Assembly (NCBI RefSeq): GCF_014192095.1
Contig: NZ_JACHXN010000026.1
Coordinates: 1 to 64,000 of the forward strand
DNA length: 64,000 bases
Direction: 5' to 3'
Origin: Phyllobacterium trifolii
Lineage (GTDB): Bacteria > Pseudomonadota > Alphaproteobacteria > Rhizobiales > Rhizobiaceae
Shown: positions 61,728-64,000 of the stretch, piece by piece
How positions within the stretch are numbered: position 1 is the stretch's first letter
Layout: every line of letters begins with the position of its first letter
Position numbers and translations under genes: made by a program
Notes under the pieces: generated by a model
Databases searched by the model: none
The model's input: the letters and a program-made list of their open reading frames with translations, nothing else
Told to the model about the DNA's origin: nothing

Positions 61728-64000
61728 ATGGGTATAGTTCGGTTCGCGCTGCGGTTCCCGCACACATTCTACGTGTTAGCCGCCTTAATACTTTTTCTTG
61801 GCGGAGTCGCAAGTTACGAGATGCGAACGGATATCTTCCCGGAAATCAACATTCCGGTTGTATCGGTGATCTGGAGCTATGGCGGTCTCAGCACACCTGA
61901 AATGGAGCAGCGCGTCACCACCTATAGTCAGTATGCAATCAGCTCCAACGTCAATGGCATCAAGAATATCGAAGCGCAGACCCTAGGCGGGCTGTCGATA
62001 CAGAAGATCTATTTTCAGCAGGACGTGAATCTTGATCTCGCAATTGCGCAGATTGTGTCGGCGACAAACGCCATCCGCGCGCTTTTGCCAGCAGGAATCC
62101 AGGCGCCGCTCGTGGTGCAATTCAATGCCTCCAGCGTGCCCGTCCTGCAGATCAGCCTGAGTTCCGATACACTCAACGAGCAACAGCTGTACGACTATGG
62201 CATCTATCGCATTCGCCAGCAGTTGGCGCCAATCCCCGGTATCACATTGCCAACCCCCGCTGGCGGGAAATACCGGCAAATCATGGTTGACCTGGACCCG
62301 TCGAAGCTGCTCGCCAAGGGTCTCACGCCACTCGACGTCGTCAACGCCGTCAACACGCAAAATCTGACGCTACCGTCTGGAACGGCCAAGATCGGCGATA
62401 CTCAATACGTTGTGCGCACGAACGCGACGCCGGCGACAATCGATGAACTCAACGACATTCCGGTCAAAGTAGTCAATGGGGCTACGGTTTTCGTAAAAGA
62501 TGTCGGTCAGGTTCATGATGGCTGGCTTGTTCAGCAAAACGTCGTTCGTCAGGACGGGCGTCGTTCAGTCCTTCTAAGTGTCATCAAGAATGGCAATGCT
62601 TCAACTTTGGATGTGGTCAATGCTGTCCGGCGAGCATTGGTTACGGCACGTGCGTCGGCGCCTCCCGGTATGGAGATCAAGGAGATCTTTGATCAGTCGG
62701 TGTTCGTCAAGCAATCCATTGCAGGCGTGCTTCGCGAAGGCGCCATCGCGGCTGCCCTTACTGCCCTAATGATCCTGCTGTTTCTGGGATCGTGGCGATC
62801 GACATTGGTCGTCATGATAACCATACCGCTTGCGATCCTGTCATCGGTCATTGCTCTGTACTTCCTCGGCGAGACTCTCAACACGATGACGCTCGGCGGC
62901 CTCGCGCTTGCCGTGGGTATCCTTGTCGACGATTCGACGGTCACCATCGAGAACACCCATCGGTTGCTCACTGAAGAAGGACAAACGCTGCCGCAGGCGA
63001 CGCTGCACGGAGCGGCAGGCATTGCTGTGCCGACGCTGGTGTCGACCTTGGCCATCAGCTGCGTGTTCACGTCCGTGGTTTTCCTTGAGGGACCGGCCAA
63101 ATATTTGTTCACGCCGCTTGGCATGGCAGTCGTGTTCGCCATGCTGGCGTCCTATGCCCTTTCGAGGACCCTCACCCCGATCACGATTGGTCTGTTGCTC
63201 AAGGGTGAGCGGCATGGCACTACGAAAAATTGGTTCTCCCGCTTTCATGCCAGGTTCGAGCATGGATTCGAGGCGATGCGTGTCCGCTATGTCGGGCTGT
63301 TGACGTTGCTGCTTACACGTCGGTTGATCATGCCGGTCGTCGCCGTCCTGGTCCTTGCCCTTGGAACCACCTTGCTGATCTTCGTCGGTCGGGACTTCTA
63401 TCCTGCGATCGATGGAGGCCAAATCCAACTTCATGTTCGTGCGCCCGCTGGAACGCGGATTGAGACGACAGAGCGCATCTTCCAGCAAGTCGAGGAAAAG
63501 ATTCGCGAGATCGTTCCCGACAGCGACCGCCAGCTTGTCGTCGACAATATCGGGCTCCCAGCCCGAGCGTATAACCTGGCGTTCACCGACGGCTCGACGA
63601 TCGGCGTCAATGATGGCGTTATCCTTGTCGCCCTCAAGCCTGGCCACGCGCCTACTGCCGACTATGTGCGCAAATTGCGATCAGCGTTGCCGGAAGCGTT
63701 TCCAGATGTGCTGTTCTATTTTCAGTCGGCCGACATCGTCACACAGATTCTCAATTTTGGCCTCCCCGCACAAATCGATGTCCGCACCGTCGGATACGAC
63801 CGTGCCACAAACCTGCGGGTGGCAACGGAGCTCCAGCGGCGCATCGCCGCCATTCCGGGCGTCGTGGACGCCCACCTCCAACAGGAAGTTAACGCGCCGG
63901 CGTTCGACACTACGATCGATCGCACGCGCGCAGCGCAACTCGGCCTCAATGCAGACACCATCGCCACGAACATCAATGTTAGCCTGAGTTCCTCGGAACA
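61728..64000 (+). CDS. RND efflux permease, second system (3' end outside window)
   Basis: At least 757 residues, cut by the window end. It opens MGIVRFALRFPHTFYVLAAL, the first helix of an RND permease. The family's EMRTDIFPEINIPVVSVIWSYGG marks the acriflavine/CzcA-like group with unknown substrate, distinct from the MdtC-like permease nearby. GILVDDSTVTIENTHR at about 399-414 gives the paired aspartates of the proton path. Helices, periplasmic loops and spacing are regular, so the gene looks intact as far as seen. The start is the first ATG that begins the first helix, without a clear ribosome-binding site. An adaptor may lie beyond the window. Confidence 0.88.
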   Translation, partial: MGIVRFALRFPHTFYVLAALILFLGGVASYEMRTDIFPEINIPVVSVIWSYGGLSTPEMEQRVTTYSQYAISSNVNGIKNIEAQTLGGLSIQKIYFQQDVNLDLAIAQIVSATNAIRALLPAGIQAPLVVQFNASSVPVLQISLSSDTLNEQQLYDYGIYRIRQQLAPIPGITLPTPAGGKYRQIMVDLDPSKLLAKGLTPLDVVNAVNTQNLTLPSGTAKIGDTQYVVRTNATPATIDELNDIPVKVVNGATVFVKDVGQVHDGWLVQQNVVRQDGRRSVLLSVIKNGNASTLDVVNAVRRALVTARASAPPGMEIKEIFDQSVFVKQSIAGVLREGAIAAALTALMILLFLGSWRSTLVVMITIPLAILSSVIALYFLGETLNTMTLGGLALAVGILVDDSTVTIENTHRLLTEEGQTLPQATLHGAAGIAVPTLVSTLAISCVFTSVVFLEGPAKYLFTPLGMAVVFAMLASYALSRTLTPITIGLLLKGERHGTTKNWFSRFHARFEHGFEAMRVRYVGLLTLLLTRRLIMPVVAVLVLALGTTLLIFVGRDFYPAIDGGQIQLHVRAPAGTRIETTERIFQQVEEKIREIVPDSDRQLVVDNIGLPARAYNLAFTDGSTIGVNDGVILVALKPGHAPTADYVRKLRSALPEAFPDVLFYFQSADIVTQILNFGLPAQIDVRTVGYDRATNLRVATELQRRIAAIPGVVDAHLQQEVNAPAFDTTIDRTRAAQLGLNADTIATNINVSLSSSE

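Noticed and set aside
1-64000. CRISPR arrays, rRNA genes, toxin-antitoxin pairs and secondary-metabolite clusters
   Set aside because: No regularly spaced repeats, no rRNA sequence and no matching gene pairs or large synthase genes were found on reading either strand.

Overview
The window reads as chromosome of an alphaproteobacterium of the order Hyphomicrobiales, most like the Brucella/Ochrobactrum/Phyllobacterium group. This is inferred from gene content: a GcrA cell-cycle regulator, a class I lysyl-tRNA synthetase, a SAM-II riboswitch ahead of a metZ-type sulfhydrylase, an argD-argF-hslO operon, a PodJ-like polarity protein, and a sulfite-exporter-like permease paired with a TIGR02186 protein. 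No 16S rRNA gene is present, so the genus is not proven.

Bases 1-43,000 are mostly conserved core genes. An IS3-family element enters at the left edge and cuts a response-regulator gene. There follow pip, pyrD with a DUF952 gene, a MATE exporter, a CAP-domain lipoprotein, tRNA-Gly(CCC), a dCTP deaminase, the riboswitch-controlled metZ, apaG, argD-argF-hslO, gcrA, phoR, ppk2, a membrane glycosyltransferase, a solute-binding protein, lysS, a degenerate nuclease-like protein and an S24-type repressor. A four-gene fatty-acid beta-oxidation operon (23.8-30.3 kb) is preceded by a 13+13 bp inverted repeat. Nearly the same repeat lies in front of a nitronate monooxygenase gene at 38.1 kb, so one regulator may serve both. 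The podJ-like gene, the TSUP/TIGR02186 pair, a methyltransferase pair and a coxS-coxL-coxM-type molybdenum hydroxylase operon complete this half.

After tRNA-Thr(CGT) at 43.2 kb the content becomes accessory and partly decayed. The main intact block is a minus-strand set, dps-like, oxalate decarboxylase, FNT-family channel and FdhF/YdeP-type molybdoenzyme. It lies head to head with a FixL-like kinase, a FixJ-like regulator and a lone receiver. Together they suggest a sensed oxalate/formate or acid-stress module. The Dps-like protein lacks two usual ferroxidase ligands, while the decarboxylase keeps the active-site lid glutamate.

From 51.7 to 56.8 kb there are several wrecks: an IS6-type transposase remnant, a two-component kinase cut short and joined to a shrunken cyclopropane-fatty-acid synthase gene, and an internally deleted M20 peptidase. 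Between them are a MipA/OmpV-like protein, an OmpR-type regulator, an ECF sigma factor and several very small genes. The right end carries an MdtABC-like RND efflux pair on the minus strand, and a second, different RND permease that runs off the window on the plus strand.
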